Of a stretch of DNA of 64,000 nt, positions 17,521 through 26,609 are shown in pieces. Source of the DNA: Roseovarius sp. GTDB taxonomy: Bacteria > Pseudomonadota > Alphaproteobacteria > Rhodobacterales > Rhodobacteraceae. The first letter of the stretch is position 1, and each line of letters begins with the position of its first letter. The notes beneath the pieces are model-generated. The model did not search any database. It was not told where the DNA came from and saw only the letters and a list, made by a program, of their open reading frames with translations. The stretch covers positions 248,001-312,000 of the forward strand of contig NZ_JALUXE010000002.1 in the NCBI RefSeq assembly GCF_027019125.1, read 5' to 3'. Position numbers and translations under genes: made by a program.

Positions 17521-18810
17521 TCAGCCGCGCTGATCCCACATCTGGCCATAGGCCTGCATATGCTTGATCAAGAGATCGCCATGCCGGCTATACCAGTCGG
17601 GGATCGAACGAAATTCCTTGATCACGGCCTTGCCGTTCTCGATGGCGACCACGGGCCAATCGCCCACCAGCGCGTTGTCGATACCAAAGAGTTCCTCGCC
17701 CCACCATTCCGCCTCGCCAAAGGCATGGTTGCCGGGGCCGTCCTTCATCGCGGCCAGCACCGCTTCGGGGTCGGCAGAGCCTGCCTTTTCGGCCGCAACC
17801 TTCCACAGGTCCATGATCGAGGCATATTCCCAGCTCACCGCGCCCCACTGACCGGGATGCCGCGTGTTGTATTCGGCATAGAACCCGTTGGGGTCCTGGA
17901 AATTGACGTTCTCGGCATTCAGCGCCGGATCGTCGAAATCCGGGAACTGGAAGATGAACCCTTCCATGAATTCCTTCGAGGTCTTGGCGATCATCTGGTC
18001 ATAGAAATCCGCCGTGCAGCTGATGATCTGACCCTTGAAATTCTGCTGAAAGAGCTGCTCGGCAATCGGGTGCACATAATCCGAATAGCAGGTGTCCAGA
18101 CAGATGATGTCGGGGTTCTTGGCCATCAACCGTGTCACCACCGGTGCGAAATCCGTGGTGGCCGGGTCAAAGAGCAGCGGCTCGTCCAACATCTCGATCC
18201 CCGCCGCCTCGAAGGCCGCCAGATAGGTTGCCACCGACGGCAGGCCAAGCGCATCGTCCTGCGCGCACATCACGGCGGTTTTCAGCTCCGGCTTGTTCTG
18301 CGCCAGCCACTCTACTCCGGTCACGTTATAGATGGGGTGCACCTCGGCCGGGGCCAACAGCGTCTTGGTATCGGGCGAGAGATCCGAAGGCAGCAGCGTG
18401 GAAAAGAGCATCCCCGTGCGTTCCGCCACCGGCTGCACACCTGGCCAGGGATCGCCGCCCAGCATCATGATAAAGCTCACGCCATCCTCGCGGATCAGCT
18501 TGGTGGCCCCGGTGCGCGCCTTGGCGGGATCGTATTCCTCGTCATAGGCCACGAATTCGACCGGGTGCGGGCCATCCGCCAGCATGATCCCGCCCGCGGC
18601 ATTGACCCGCTCGGCCCAGATCATGCAGCCATCGAGACCGGGTTTACCCCAGGCCGCCACGGCGCCCGTCAGGGGGGCCAGAAATCCGATCTTGATCGGT
18701 TCACCCGCCGCCAGCGCCACTTTCGGCAAGCCAAGCGCTGCCGTCGCCGCCGCGGAGGTTTTCAGAAAGGTCCGACGTGTGAACCCCTTGGATATATATT
18801 TGGAAAGCAT
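17521..18810 (-). CDS. Tat-exported ABC transporter substrate-binding protein (HAAT/amide-urea type)
   Basis: 429 residues from ATG 18810 (GGAGG site; longer reading frames upstream lack one). The N-terminus MLSKYISKGFTRRTFLKTSA with AAATAALGLPKVALA is a twin-arginine signal (RRTFLK) ending near AxA. The mature part begins IKIGFLAPLTGAVAAWGKPG and belongs to the periplasmic binding protein type 1 fold seen with Leu, urea and short-amide transporters. The conserved LGGDPWPGV, CAQDDALGLP and FQFPDFDDPAL segments are shared with the paralogue encoded at 19940-21241. It is the first gene of the leftward transporter operon. The ligand is unknown; methylated amines or their derivatives are a context-based guess. 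Confidence 0.85.
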   Translation of the reverse strand: MLSKYISKGFTRRTFLKTSAAATAALGLPKVALAAGEPIKIGFLAPLTGAVAAWGKPGLDGCMIWAERVNAAGGIMLADGPHPVEFVAYDEEYDPAKARTGATKLIREDGVSFIMMLGGDPWPGVQPVAERTGMLFSTLLPSDLSPDTKTLLAPAEVHPIYNVTGVEWLAQNKPELKTAVMCAQDDALGLPSVATYLAAFEAAGIEMLDEPLLFDPATTDFAPVVTRLMAKNPDIICLDTCYSDYVHPIAEQLFQQNFKGQIISCTADFYDQMIAKTSKEFMEGFIFQFPDFDDPALNAENVNFQDPNGFYAEYNTRHPGQWGAVSWEYASIMDLWKVAAEKAGSADPEAVLAAMKDGPGNHAFGEAEWWGEELFGIDNALVGDWPVVAIENGKAVIKEFRSIPDWYSRHGDLLIKHMQAYGQMWDQRG

Positions 18811-19210
18811 GCATTCCTCCAACTGTTGGCACCGCGCGGTATCGCGCAGCAGAGCGGAGCCAAGGACGACCTGTTCTGGTTCATTGACAACCCCAGAGAC
18901 TATACCAGTTTCCGAAATTGGTTTCGGCCCACGAACAAAGGCTAGCAAAGCGATTTGAAACTCACAAGAAAATTTGTTTCTTAGAGTTATAATTTAGCCG
19001 GGCCAACCGACCAAGTCACTCAATTTAAATATAATTTCCAAAAGGTCATTTTAGAGGCACCTCGCAAAACCCCTCTTTTTGCCCGCAAAACTGGTCCGAA
19101 AGGGGATCGAAATTGGTTCTCTGGCCCTGACCTGCGGCTTGTGCCAGTGTCCGGTTCCGCCTAGATTTACCGTAAACGGCCCCCCGCACCACACCAAGGA
19201 CCCCGCTACG
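18811..19210. promoter_or_regulatory. 400-base divergent control region: binding-protein operon / GntR regulator
   Basis: This stretch has no gene. It is AT-richer than its surroundings from about 18945 to 19060. Its clearest element is a 30-base imperfect dyad at 18959-18988 with arms AACTC/GAGTT and AAGAAA/TTTCTT. A further AT-rich block at 19021-19045 may hold promoter sequence. I could not define -35/-10 boxes with confidence. Confidence 0.5.
18959..18988. promoter_or_regulatory. Candidate operator dyad upstream of the binding-protein gene
   Basis: Arms are AACTC (18959-18963) with GAGTT (18984-18988), and AAGAAA (18966-18971) with TTTCTT (18977-18982), with a one-base asymmetry. The right half reads TTTCTTAGAG, sharing TTCTTAGA with the palindrome before tmm. 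It lies between the divergent GntR gene and the transporter operon, where an autoregulating GntR protein would bind. Confidence 0.45.
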
Positions 19211-19933
19211 ATGGCCAACCAGAGCACCACAGCCCAGCTTGTCACCAGCCACTCGGTCGGGGCCACCGTGCAGGTGGTGATCGACAGCCTCTTTGCCCGG
19301 ATCAAATCAGAAGAATACCCCGAGGGCGCGCGCCTGCCCTCCGAGCGCACCCTTTCGTCGGAACTGGGTGTCGCCCGCAACACCGTGCGCGACGCGCTCG
19401 ACGTGCTCGAGGCGCGCAACATCATCCGCCGCCGCGCCGGGTCTGGCAGCTTTGTCACCTACAAGAGCGAACTCACCCGCACCCCCAGCCGCAACGCCTT
19501 GGCCGAGAACACCAGCCCGCTCGATCATCTCGTCGTCCGCGGCATTCTCGAGCCCGAGATGATCCGCCTCGCGGTCATCAACATGACCCCGCGCGACATC
19601 ATGGAACTCGACGACATTCTCACCCGGATGGAAGGCATCAGCACCGACGCCGCGGAATTCGTCGCCTGCGAAGAGGATTTCTATCGCAAGATCGCGGCGG
19701 GCACGGGCAACCCCCTGCTCGCCTCCTGTTACGATCTGGCAATCGAGGCCTGTTTGCAGACCCACCGCTCCAGCATGATGCGGCGGCACCTGACGCCCAA
19801 ACGCATCGAGGATTACCAGAAACGCTATAACGCGCTCTTCAACGCCATTTCTTCGCGCGATGTCGAAACTGCCGTGGAATACATCAAGCTGCACCTGATC
19901 GAAGAACAAAAGACCCTGCTGCAAGAGGATTGA
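19211..19933 (+). CDS. GntR family transcriptional regulator, FadR (FCD) subfamily
   Basis: 240 residues from ATG 19211 (AAGGA site). The N-terminal winged helix-turn-helix is clear: IDSLFARIKSEEYPEGARLPSERTLSSELGVARNTVRDALDVLEARNIIRRRAGSGSFV (residues ~24-82). The all-helical C-terminal FCD effector domain carries acidic and histidine residues (EPEMIRLAV, EEDFYRKIA, KLHLIEEQ) of the kind that bind a metal and a small acid in this family. It is divergent from the transporter operon and convergent with the second binding-protein gene. It is the only regulator in the methylamine island and is the best candidate for its control. Confidence 0.87.
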   Translation: MANQSTTAQLVTSHSVGATVQVVIDSLFARIKSEEYPEGARLPSERTLSSELGVARNTVRDALDVLEARNIIRRRAGSGSFVTYKSELTRTPSRNALAENTSPLDHLVVRGILEPEMIRLAVINMTPRDIMELDDILTRMEGISTDAAEFVACEEDFYRKIAAGTGNPLLASCYDLAIEACLQTHRSSMMRRHLTPKRIEDYQKRYNALFNAISSRDVETAVEYIKLHLIEEQKTLLQED

Positions 19934-19939
19934 GCAGGA

Positions 19940-21241
19940 TCAGCTGCCGACCAGGCGCGCCTCCAGACAGGCCTTGCCAGTGCCCTGCCCGTGCCGCTGA
20001 TGCCAAAGCTGGCCGAGCGCCGCCATTTCCACCCGCAACAGCGCCTCATGCCGCGCAAGCCAATCGGGGATCGACCCGAAATCGACGATCCGCGCCTTGC
20101 CGCCCCGGATCTGCACCACCGGCCAATCGCCGATCAGCGTGTGGTCGAGGCCAAACATATCCTGGCCCCACCATTGCGCCGGGCCAAAGGCGTGGTTGAC
20201 CTCGCCCAACTGCCGCATCGCCGCCAGAACCGACACCGAATTGACCGTCCCTGCCCGTTCCACCGCTGACTGCCATATGTCGAGAATCGCCGCATATTCC
20301 CAACTCACCGCTGTCCAGCTTCCGGGAAAGCGCGCGTTGTATTCCTCGTAGAACGCCTGGGGCTGGTTAAAGAAGAACGCCTTTTCCGCCAGCGCCGGAT
20401 CGTCAAAGTCGGGGAACTGGAACAGGAACCCTTCCATGAACTCGGGCGAGGTGAGCGCGATCAACTGTTCATAACAATCCGCCGTGCAACTCAGGATCTG
20501 GCCCGCGTAGCCCTGATGATAGGCGTACTCGGTCATCGCATGCACCATCGGCGTATAGCTCGTACACCAGCACAACATATCCGGCGCCGCGGCCAGCATC
20601 GGGGCCACCACCTCGGGGGCCGTGGCCGTGCCGGGGTCATAGCGGATTTCCTCGACGATCTCGATACCCACCGCCTTGAACGCCGCGCGATAGGCGGCAA
20701 GGGCCGGCAACCCAAGCGCATCGGTCTGCGCACAAAGCGCCACGGTCCGGATCTCGGGCCGGTGCCTTGCGATCCATTCCACCGCCGTCACCGTGTAGAT
20801 CGGCAGCGATTCGCCCGGCGCAATGAGATAGGGCGTGTCCGGCGACAGGTCGCTGGTCAGCAAGGATGAGGTCAGCACCTTCTGCCCCATCAGGTAGTCG
20901 CGCACCTCGGTGAACGAATCGCCCCCCAGCATCATCACCAGCGCGGCATCATGCTCCTGCACCAGATGCCGCGCCCCGGCCAGGGCGTCCGCCCCGTCAT
21001 ATCCGCAATCATAGGCCTCGAGCCGCACAGGGAATCGCCGCCCCCCCATCAGCACGCCACCCGCACGGTTGAGCCAGTCCACCCAAAGCCGACACCCCTG
21101 CAATCCCGGCAAGCCCCAGGATTCGACCGGGCCGCTCAGCGGGGCAAGAAATCCGATGGTCAACGTCTTTCGCATGCCCACGGAAAACCGCGGCAATGCG
21201 CTTCTGATGGCCAGTCTTTGGGCGAAACTCGAATTGGACAT
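19940..21241 (-). CDS. Binding-protein paralogue without signal peptide (possible cytoplasmic ligand sensor)
   Basis: 433 residues from ATG 21241, which follows AGGAATTG. The fold-1 binding-protein domain starts LTIGFLAPLSGPVESWGLPG and parallels the exported protein encoded at 17521-18810 throughout: MMLGGDSFTEV, SDLSPDTPYLIAPGES, CAQTDALGLP, FMEGFLFQFPDFDDPAL and WWGQDMFGLDHTLIGDWPVV. The N-terminus MSNSSFAQRLAIRSALPRFSVG has no hydrophobic core, Tat motif or lipobox. It may therefore stay in the cytoplasm, as the amide sensor AmiC does. It is divergent from tmm and convergent with the GntR gene. A mis-called start or an unusual export signal remain possible. Confidence 0.8.
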   Translation of the reverse strand: MSNSSFAQRLAIRSALPRFSVGMRKTLTIGFLAPLSGPVESWGLPGLQGCRLWVDWLNRAGGVLMGGRRFPVRLEAYDCGYDGADALAGARHLVQEHDAALVMMLGGDSFTEVRDYLMGQKVLTSSLLTSDLSPDTPYLIAPGESLPIYTVTAVEWIARHRPEIRTVALCAQTDALGLPALAAYRAAFKAVGIEIVEEIRYDPGTATAPEVVAPMLAAAPDMLCWCTSYTPMVHAMTEYAYHQGYAGQILSCTADCYEQLIALTSPEFMEGFLFQFPDFDDPALAEKAFFFNQPQAFYEEYNARFPGSWTAVSWEYAAILDIWQSAVERAGTVNSVSVLAAMRQLGEVNHAFGPAQWWGQDMFGLDHTLIGDWPVVQIRGGKARIVDFGSIPDWLARHEALLRVEMAALGQLWHQRHGQGTGKACLEARLVGS

Positions 21242-21296
21242 GATCAATTCCTAGCAGGTTCCCGGCGCAGCACCAGCCATCTCGTGGGAAAATATT

Positions 21297-21311
21297 ATTC
21301 TTAGAAAGAAT
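21297..21311. promoter_or_regulatory. Palindromic candidate operator in the tmm control region
   Basis: ATTCTTAGAAAGAAT is a palindrome with 6-bp arms around AGA, set in AT-rich DNA between tmm and the divergent binding-protein paralogue gene. Six bases downstream is a TTGACA hexamer (21317-21322), a likely -35 box for tmm; the -10 is not clear (CAATCT at 21341-21346 is the best match). The position suggests control of tmm transcription by an activator or repressor. Confidence 0.5.
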
Positions 21312-21403
21312 ATTTATTGACAAGCCCGCCGAACCGACTCCAATCTGGCATGAACCAAAAGCACCAATACATGAAATTGGTCCATACCAGCTTGGAGGGC
21401 AAC

Positions 21404-22741
21404 ATGACCAAAAAAAGAATTGCGATCATCGGCGCGGGACCGTCGGGCTTGGCCCAGTTGCGGGCCTTTCAATCCGCCGCCGCCAAGGGCGCAGAGATCC
21501 CCGAGATCGTCTGTTTTGAAAAGCAGGACAATTGGGGCGGCCTCTGGAACTACACCTGGCGCACCGGGCTCGATGAATACGGCGAGCCGGTCCATGGCTC
21601 GATGTATCGCTATCTCTGGTCGAACGGCCCCAAGGAAGGCCTGGAATTCGCCGACTATTCCTTCGAAGAGCATTTCGGCAAGCAGATCGCCTCTTATCCG
21701 CCCCGCGCCGTGCTCTTCGACTATATCGAAGGCCGCGTGAAAAAGGCCGGCGTGCGTGACCTCATCCGCTTCTCCACCGCCGTCCGCTGGGTCGAGAAAG
21801 ACGGCGACAAGTTCAACGTCACCGTTTGCCATCTCCCCGAGGATCACACCTATACGGAACAGTTCGACCACGTCATCGTCTGTTCGGGCCATTTCAGCAC
21901 GCCCAACGTGCCCTACTTCCCCGGCTTCGAGAATTTCAAGGGCCGCGTCCTGCACGCCCATGATTTCCGCGACGCGCTGGAATTCAAGGACAAGGACATC
22001 CTCATCGTCGGGACCAGCTATTCCGCCGAAGACATCGGCTCGCAATGCTGGAAATACGGCTGCAAATCCGTGACCGTCAGCCACCGCACCGCGCCCATGG
22101 GCTACAAATGGCCGGACAACTGGCAAGAGGTGCCGCTCCTGCAAAAGGTCGAGGGCAACACCGCCTATTTCAAGGATGGCACCACCAAGGACGTGGATGC
22201 CGTGATCCTCTGCACCGGCTACAAGCACCACTTCCCCTTCCTGCCCGACGCTCTGCGCCTCAAGACCGCCAACCGTCTTGCCACCGCCGATCTCTACAAG
22301 GGCGTGGTTTTCGTGCGCGAACCCGATCTGTTCTACATCGGCATGCAGGATCAGTGGTTCACCTTCAACATGTTCGACGCGCAGGCCTGGTGGGTGCGCG
22401 ACGCGATCATGGGCCGCATCGCGCTTCCCGACCGCGCCACGATGGAGGCCGACGTCGCCGACCGTGTCGCCCGCGAGGATGCCGGTCAGGATGACTATGA
22501 CGCGATCTGGTATCAGGGCGATTACGTCAAGGAACTGATCGACGAGACCGATTATCCCAGCTTCGATGTCGAAGGGGCTTGTCAGGCCTTCAAGGAATGG
22601 AAAGGCCACAAGAAGAAAGACATCATGGGCTTCCGCAACAATTCCTATAAATCTGTCATCACCGGCACCATGGCCCCCCTGCACCACACGCCATGGAAAG
22701 ACGCCCTCGACGACAGCCTCGAAGTTTACCTCCAGAACTGA
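21404..22741 (+). CDS. tmm: Trimethylamine monooxygenase (flavin-containing monooxygenase)
   Basis: 445 residues from ATG 21404 behind TTGGAGGGC. It is a class B flavin monooxygenase that oxidises trimethylamine to TMAO with FAD, NADPH and O2. FAD-binding GAGPSG lies at residues 8-13. The FMO signature [11 protein letters not shown] is near residue 180, the NADPH-binding GTSYSAED near residue 205, and [12 protein letters not shown] near residue 275. Length and motifs match bacterial Tmm. A terminator follows, so it appears to be monocistronic. In Ruegeria pomeroyi, as I recall, TMAO transporter genes (tmo) lie next to tmm; here mnmH and selD do instead. Confidence 0.94.
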   Translation: MTKKRIAIIGAGPSGLAQLRAFQSAAAKGAEIPEIVCFEKQDNWGGLWNYTWRTGLDEYGEPVHGSMYRYLWSNGPKEGLEFADYSFEEHFGKQIASYPPRAVLFDYIEGRVKKAGVRDLIRFSTAVRWVEKDGDKFNVTVCHLPEDHTYTEQFDHVIVCSGHFSTPNVPYFPGFENFKGRVLHAHDFRDALEFKDKDILIVGTSYSAEDIGSQCWKYGCKSVTVSHRTAPMGYKWPDNWQEVPLLQKVEGNTAYFKDGTTKDVDAVILCTGYKHHFPFLPDALRLKTANRLATADLYKGVVFVREPDLFYIGMQDQWFTFNMFDAQAWWVRDAIMGRIALPDRATMEADVADRVAREDAGQDDYDAIWYQGDYVKELIDETDYPSFDVEGACQAFKEWKGHKKKDIMGFRNNSYKSVITGTMAPLHHTPWKDALDDSLEVYLQN

Positions 22742-22755
22742 CTTTCCCTACCTGT

Positions 22756-22788
22756 GGTGGGCGGCCTCGTGCTGCCCACCCTTTTTTT
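22756..22788 (+). terminator. Rho-independent terminator of tmm
   Basis: Stem GGTGGGC (22756-22762) with GCCCACC (22774-22780), an 11-base loop, then C and seven T residues (22782-22788). It begins 15 bases after the tmm stop. Confidence 0.85.
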
Positions 22789-22875
22789 ATCGCTGCAACA
22801 GGGCTTGATCTTGCGCGCGTGGCATCGCATGCAAAGGGCCATGTCCCATCCCCGCCCTCATGCCGATTTTCCCTG

Positions 22876-23910
22876 ATGCCGATTGCCCTCGATAGTCTCG
22901 CGGCGCTCGCGGCTCTGCCCTTTGACGAGGTGATCGACGTCCGGTCTCCCGCCGAATTCGCAGAGGATCACATCCCCGGCGCGCTCAATCTTCCCGTCCT
23001 CTCGAACGAGGAACGCGCCCGCGTGGGCACGATCTATGTGCAACAGGACCGTTTTCTCGCGCGCAAGATCGGCGCAGCCCTCGTCTCGCGCAATGCCGCC
23101 GCCCATCTTGAGGGCCCGCTCGCGGATCGTCACGGCGGCTGGCGTCCGCTGGTCTATTGCTGGCGCGGCGGTCAGCGCTCGGGCTCCTTCACCGTCATCC
23201 TGCAACAGATCGGCTGGAAGGCCGACACCATCCAGGGCGGCTATCAATCCTACCGCCGCCTCGTCGCCCGCGCGCTTTATGAAGAGGCGTTTCCCGCCCC
23301 CATCCGCCTCATCGACGGCGGCACCGGCACCGGCAAGACCCATCTGCTGACCCATCTTGCGGCCCACGGGGCACAGGTAATCGACCTTGAGGGGCTCGCC
23401 GCCCATCGCGGCTCGCTCTTTGGTCCCATGCTCGGCGGTCAGCCTTCGCAAAAATCCTTTGAGAGCGCTCTGGCCGCACAGATGGCCCGGCTCGATCCCA
23501 CCCGCCCGGTCTATATCGAGGCCGAGAGCAGCCGCATCGGTCGCATCAACCTGCCCCCCATGCTCACCCACGCCATGCGCAGCGCACCGGCGATCCGGCT
23601 AGAAGTGCCGCTTGCGGCGCGCGTGTCCAACGTCTGCGCCGATTACGCCGACCTCATCGCCGATCCCGACCGGCTCAACGCGATCCTGACCCGGCTCGTG
23701 CCCTATCACGGCCATGCGCAGGTTGACCAATGGCGCGCCCTTGCCGCCACGGGCGATTTTCCCACCCTCGTGGCGCAGTTGATCGAGACCCATTACGATC
23801 CGCGCTACATCCGCAAACCCCGCCCCGAAGGAACAACGCCTCTGGAGTTGCCCGATTTGTCAGAGGCCACGCTGCAAGCGGCAGCAAGGGATTTGATCCA
23901 CAACGCGTAG
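22876..23910 (+). CDS. mnmH: tRNA 2-selenouridine synthase (MnmH/SelU)
   Basis: 344 residues. The N-terminal rhodanese domain (residues ~5-125) carries the catalytic cysteine in VYCWRGGQRSGS near residue 93. The C-terminal P-loop domain has GGTGTGKTHLL near residue 145. The enzyme replaces sulfur by selenium at the wobble 2-thiouridine of tRNAs, using selenophosphate and a geranylated intermediate. Start ATG 22876 lacks a strong ribosome site, and alternative upstream starts in frame are weaker. It faces selD, which makes its selenium donor, and the two are separated by a dispersed repeat. Confidence 0.87.
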   Translation: MPIALDSLAALAALPFDEVIDVRSPAEFAEDHIPGALNLPVLSNEERARVGTIYVQQDRFLARKIGAALVSRNAAAHLEGPLADRHGGWRPLVYCWRGGQRSGSFTVILQQIGWKADTIQGGYQSYRRLVARALYEEAFPAPIRLIDGGTGTGKTHLLTHLAAHGAQVIDLEGLAAHRGSLFGPMLGGQPSQKSFESALAAQMARLDPTRPVYIEAESSRIGRINLPPMLTHAMRSAPAIRLEVPLAARVSNVCADYADLIADPDRLNAILTRLVPYHGHAQVDQWRALAATGDFPTLVAQLIETHYDPRYIRKPRPEGTTPLELPDLSEATLQAAARDLIHNA

Positions 23911-23940
23911 GCTTGGATTATTGCAAACATCGACCCCAGT

Positions 23941-24113
23941 TCCCCGCGCGGAATCAAGGCGCGGCACGCGCCGCCGCGCGGATCGCTGGGCCGTCCCGCG
24001 GCCTAGCGATTTCGAGAGGGAGCGCAAATCTGATGTGTCATACGGACTTTGCTGGCATAAAGTGGCAGCCTTTTCCGTTGCTTCGCTAGTCCCCGGCCCA
24101 GCGATCCGCGCGG
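23941..24113 (+). repeat. Dispersed repeat element, copy 2
   Basis: 173 bp, inverted relative to 9487-9658. It has perfect 19-bp terminal inverted repeats: CCGCGCGGATCGCTGGGCC at 23974-23992 and GGCCCAGCGATCCGCGCGG at 24095-24113. A 33-base GC-rich flank (23941-23973) is also shared with copy 1. Inner partial repeats (CCTAGCGAT and CTTCGCTAG) could form a nested hairpin. It fills the gap between convergent mnmH and selD and ends one base before the selD stop codon. No open frame is evident. Confidence 0.78.
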
Positions 24114-24114
24114 T

Positions 24115-26292
24115 TCAGCGCTTTTGGCTCACCCTGATCCCCACCGGCCCTGCCACAACCCGCCCGATCACCGCCGCCTCATGCCCCGCCGCGCGCAAAC
24201 GCGCCACCAACGCCTCTGCCTCTCCACCATCGACAGCCGCCAGCATTCCGCCCGCCGTCTGCGGATCGTGCAACAACGCCACCCGCGCGCCCGTTCCCCC
24301 TTCAACCGGCGCCGCCGCCGCATTGGCTGCCCAGATCGTCGAGCGCACCCCCGCCTCTGCCAGCGCCTCGGCCCCCTCGTAGACCGGCACCGCCGCCAGA
24401 TCGACCTCGGCCCCAACACCCGACGCCCGGCACATGGCCATCAGATGCCCCGCCAGACCAAAGCCCGTGACATCCGTCATCGCATGGGCATCGCCCAAAA
24501 TCTCCGCCGCATCCCCTTGCGGTACCTGCAACGCCGCCATCAAGGCCGCAATATCGCGCCCATCGGCCTGCCCGCGCATCTCCGCCGCCAAAAGAACCCC
24601 CGACCCGACAGGCCGCGTCAGGATCAGCGCATCGCCAACCTTTGCCCCCGCGACCGTAATCGCCGCGCGCTCCAATATCCCCGTCACCGTAAAGCCGATA
24701 CTGGCCTCCGCCCCCATGGTCGAATGCCCGCCCACGATCTCGGCCCCCGCCGCGCGCAGGCCGTCGCCCGCCTGCGCCATGATCTCGGCCATCGTGCGCG
24801 CCTGCAACGCCTCGGCCATACGCGGCAAGGTGACAGAGACCAGCGCCGCCTGCGGTCTGGCCCCCATCGCCCAGACATCGCCCATGGCATGCAGCGCCGC
24901 AATCCGCGCCATCACGCCCAGATCCTCGGTAAAGCCCCGCAAGTGATCCGTGGTCAGCACCTGCTGCACATCGCCCACCCGGATCACCGCCGCGTCATCC
25001 CCCGGCCCGGTCATTATATCCGCACGCACCGGGCGCCCTTCTTGTGCCAAGACCGCCGACAACACCCCCGGTGCCACCTTGGCCCCGCACCCGCCGCAGA
25101 GCGGCTCCGGCCCCTGAGCCCCCAAGGCGCGCAGGCGTGGTGCCTCCGCCGCCGCCATCGCAGGCAAATCGCCAAATTGCAGCATGAATTTCCGGTCGAT
25201 CCGATCCTTCAACCGCCAGAGCATAGGCCCGCCAAAGGCCATGCCCAGTTTCTCGGCCAAGGCTGACTTCTCGCCCAGGGAAATCAGCTTGAGGTAATCG
25301 CGCTGCGGATGAAACGCCCGCGTCCTGCCCCCGCTCAACACCGCGCGCAGGTTGTCCCGCAGCACAGGGGCGGCGCGCACGGCATAGACCCCGGCCTTGG
25401 GGCGCGGCGCATGGGTCAGATGCGCGCAATCCCCGGCGGCAAAGATCGCCTCTTGCCCCTCAACCCGCAAATCCGCCCCCACGCGCAGGAACCCGTCCTC
25501 CGTCACCGGCAACCCGGTCTCGGCCAGCCAGCCATGCGCCCGCGCACCCGCCGCGCCTGCGACAAACCCCGCCGCAATCGCGCGTCCATCGTTCAGAACC
25601 AGCCCCGCGCCCGTCACTTCAACCACGTCAGCGCCCGTCACGATCCGCACCCCCGCCGCCGCGCAGGCCCGCATCAGGCGCGGTCGGATCACCGGCGCGC
25701 CCGGCGCGATCTCTGCCGAGCGCTCGATCAGCGTGACCTCCGCCCGCCCCGCGACGCCCCGCAACCGATAGGCCATCGCCATGGCCAGCTCGATCCCGGC
25801 AATCCCGCCGCCGATCACCGCCGCTTGCGGTGTGGCCCCTTGCGCCACCCGGTCGAGAAACGCTTCCCACGCCCCGGCAAAGGGACCAAGCGGTTTCGCG
25901 GCAACACCATGTTCGGAAAACCCCGGCACCTGTGGCATGCCCGAATGAATCCCCACATCGACCGAGGCCACGTCAAAGCCGATCTCGCCCCGCCCCGCGA
26001 CCGTCACACGGCCCGCGCCGGCATCAATCCCCGTCACTGCGCCCACGATCAGCCGCGCCCCCGCGAACCGCGCCAGCCGCACCAGATCTATCTCCAGGTC
26101 TTCGCGCCGGTAATGCCCCGCCACCAACCCCTGCAACATGCCGGTGTAGGGGGCCACCGGATTGGGGTCGATCACCGTCAGCCGCGCCCCCGGCAGCGGG
26201 TCCATTCCCCACATCCGCAGCACCAGCGCATGTGCATGACCACCCCCGATCAGCACCAGATCACGGGTCAGCGGAACAGAGGCAGACATCAT
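24115..26292 (-). CDS. selD: Selenide, water dikinase with N-terminal NADH-dehydrogenase-like domain
   Basis: 725 residues from ATG 26292 (AGGAG, seven-base spacing). Residues ~1-375 form a pyridine-nucleotide-disulfide oxidoreductase domain (LVLIGGGHAHALVLRMW at the start, AAVIGGGIAGIELAMAMAYRL near 155, AIFAAGDCAHL near 290). Residues ~390-725 are SelD, with the active-site cysteine in PLCGGCGAKV and GPGDDAAVI, TDHLRGFTED and GGHSTMGAEA nucleotide-binding segments. SelD makes selenophosphate from selenide and ATP. The N-terminal domain may reduce selenium species for it. This fusion is known in Proteobacteria. Selenocysteine genes selA/selB are not in the window, so the visible consumer is MnmH. 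Confidence 0.9.
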   Translation of the reverse strand: MMSASVPLTRDLVLIGGGHAHALVLRMWGMDPLPGARLTVIDPNPVAPYTGMLQGLVAGHYRREDLEIDLVRLARFAGARLIVGAVTGIDAGAGRVTVAGRGEIGFDVASVDVGIHSGMPQVPGFSEHGVAAKPLGPFAGAWEAFLDRVAQGATPQAAVIGGGIAGIELAMAMAYRLRGVAGRAEVTLIERSAEIAPGAPVIRPRLMRACAAAGVRIVTGADVVEVTGAGLVLNDGRAIAAGFVAGAAGARAHGWLAETGLPVTEDGFLRVGADLRVEGQEAIFAAGDCAHLTHAPRPKAGVYAVRAAPVLRDNLRAVLSGGRTRAFHPQRDYLKLISLGEKSALAEKLGMAFGGPMLWRLKDRIDRKFMLQFGDLPAMAAAEAPRLRALGAQGPEPLCGGCGAKVAPGVLSAVLAQEGRPVRADIMTGPGDDAAVIRVGDVQQVLTTDHLRGFTEDLGVMARIAALHAMGDVWAMGARPQAALVSVTLPRMAEALQARTMAEIMAQAGDGLRAAGAEIVGGHSTMGAEASIGFTVTGILERAAITVAGAKVGDALILTRPVGSGVLLAAEMRGQADGRDIAALMAALQVPQGDAAEILGDAHAMTDVTGFGLAGHLMAMCRASGVGAEVDLAAVPVYEGAEALAEAGVRSTIWAANAAAAPVEGGTGARVALLHDPQTAGGMLAAVDGGEAEALVARLRAAGHEAAVIGRVVAGPVGIRVSQKR

Positions 26293-26363
26293 CGTAAATC
26301 TCCTAGGTCTGCAACCGGCATAGGCCAAGCTACAGCGCAGGAAAAGCGGCGAATCCGCGCGGC

Positions 26364-26609
26364 TCAGCCGCCCTTCAGCCGCTTGAGCAACACGACTTCG
26401 CTATCTGGGCGAATGGGCGTGAACCAGCTGTCGTTATAGACGCGCCCGTCGATCGACACCGACACGCCGCGCTCCAACTCGGCCCGCAGGCCGGGGAATG
26501 TCTCTCCCAGCCCGTCGAGCAAGTCACGCAAGGTGGCGGCCTCGACCGCCACCTCGCGTTGGCCCTCCGCGCTCTCGGCCAGAGACCCCCAGAGCACGAC
26601 CTTGACCAT
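26364..26609 (-). CDS. MoaD/ThiS-family ubiquitin-like protein
   Basis: 81 residues with a beta-grasp pattern (VKVVLWGSLAESAEGQREVAVEAATLRDLLDGL) and a C-terminal Gly-Gly (RLKGG). That terminus is the hallmark of sulfur carriers activated as thiocarboxylates. TGATG overlap joins it to the end of the molybdenum hydroxylase large-subunit gene. It may supply sulfur for molybdopterin or for the equatorial sulfido ligand, or may act as a dedicated accessory. It is not a standard moaD locus because no moaE or moeB lies next to it. Confidence 0.75.
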   Translation of the reverse strand: MVKVVLWGSLAESAEGQREVAVEAATLRDLLDGLGETFPGLRAELERGVSVSIDGRVYNDSWFTPIRPDSEVVLLKRLKGG

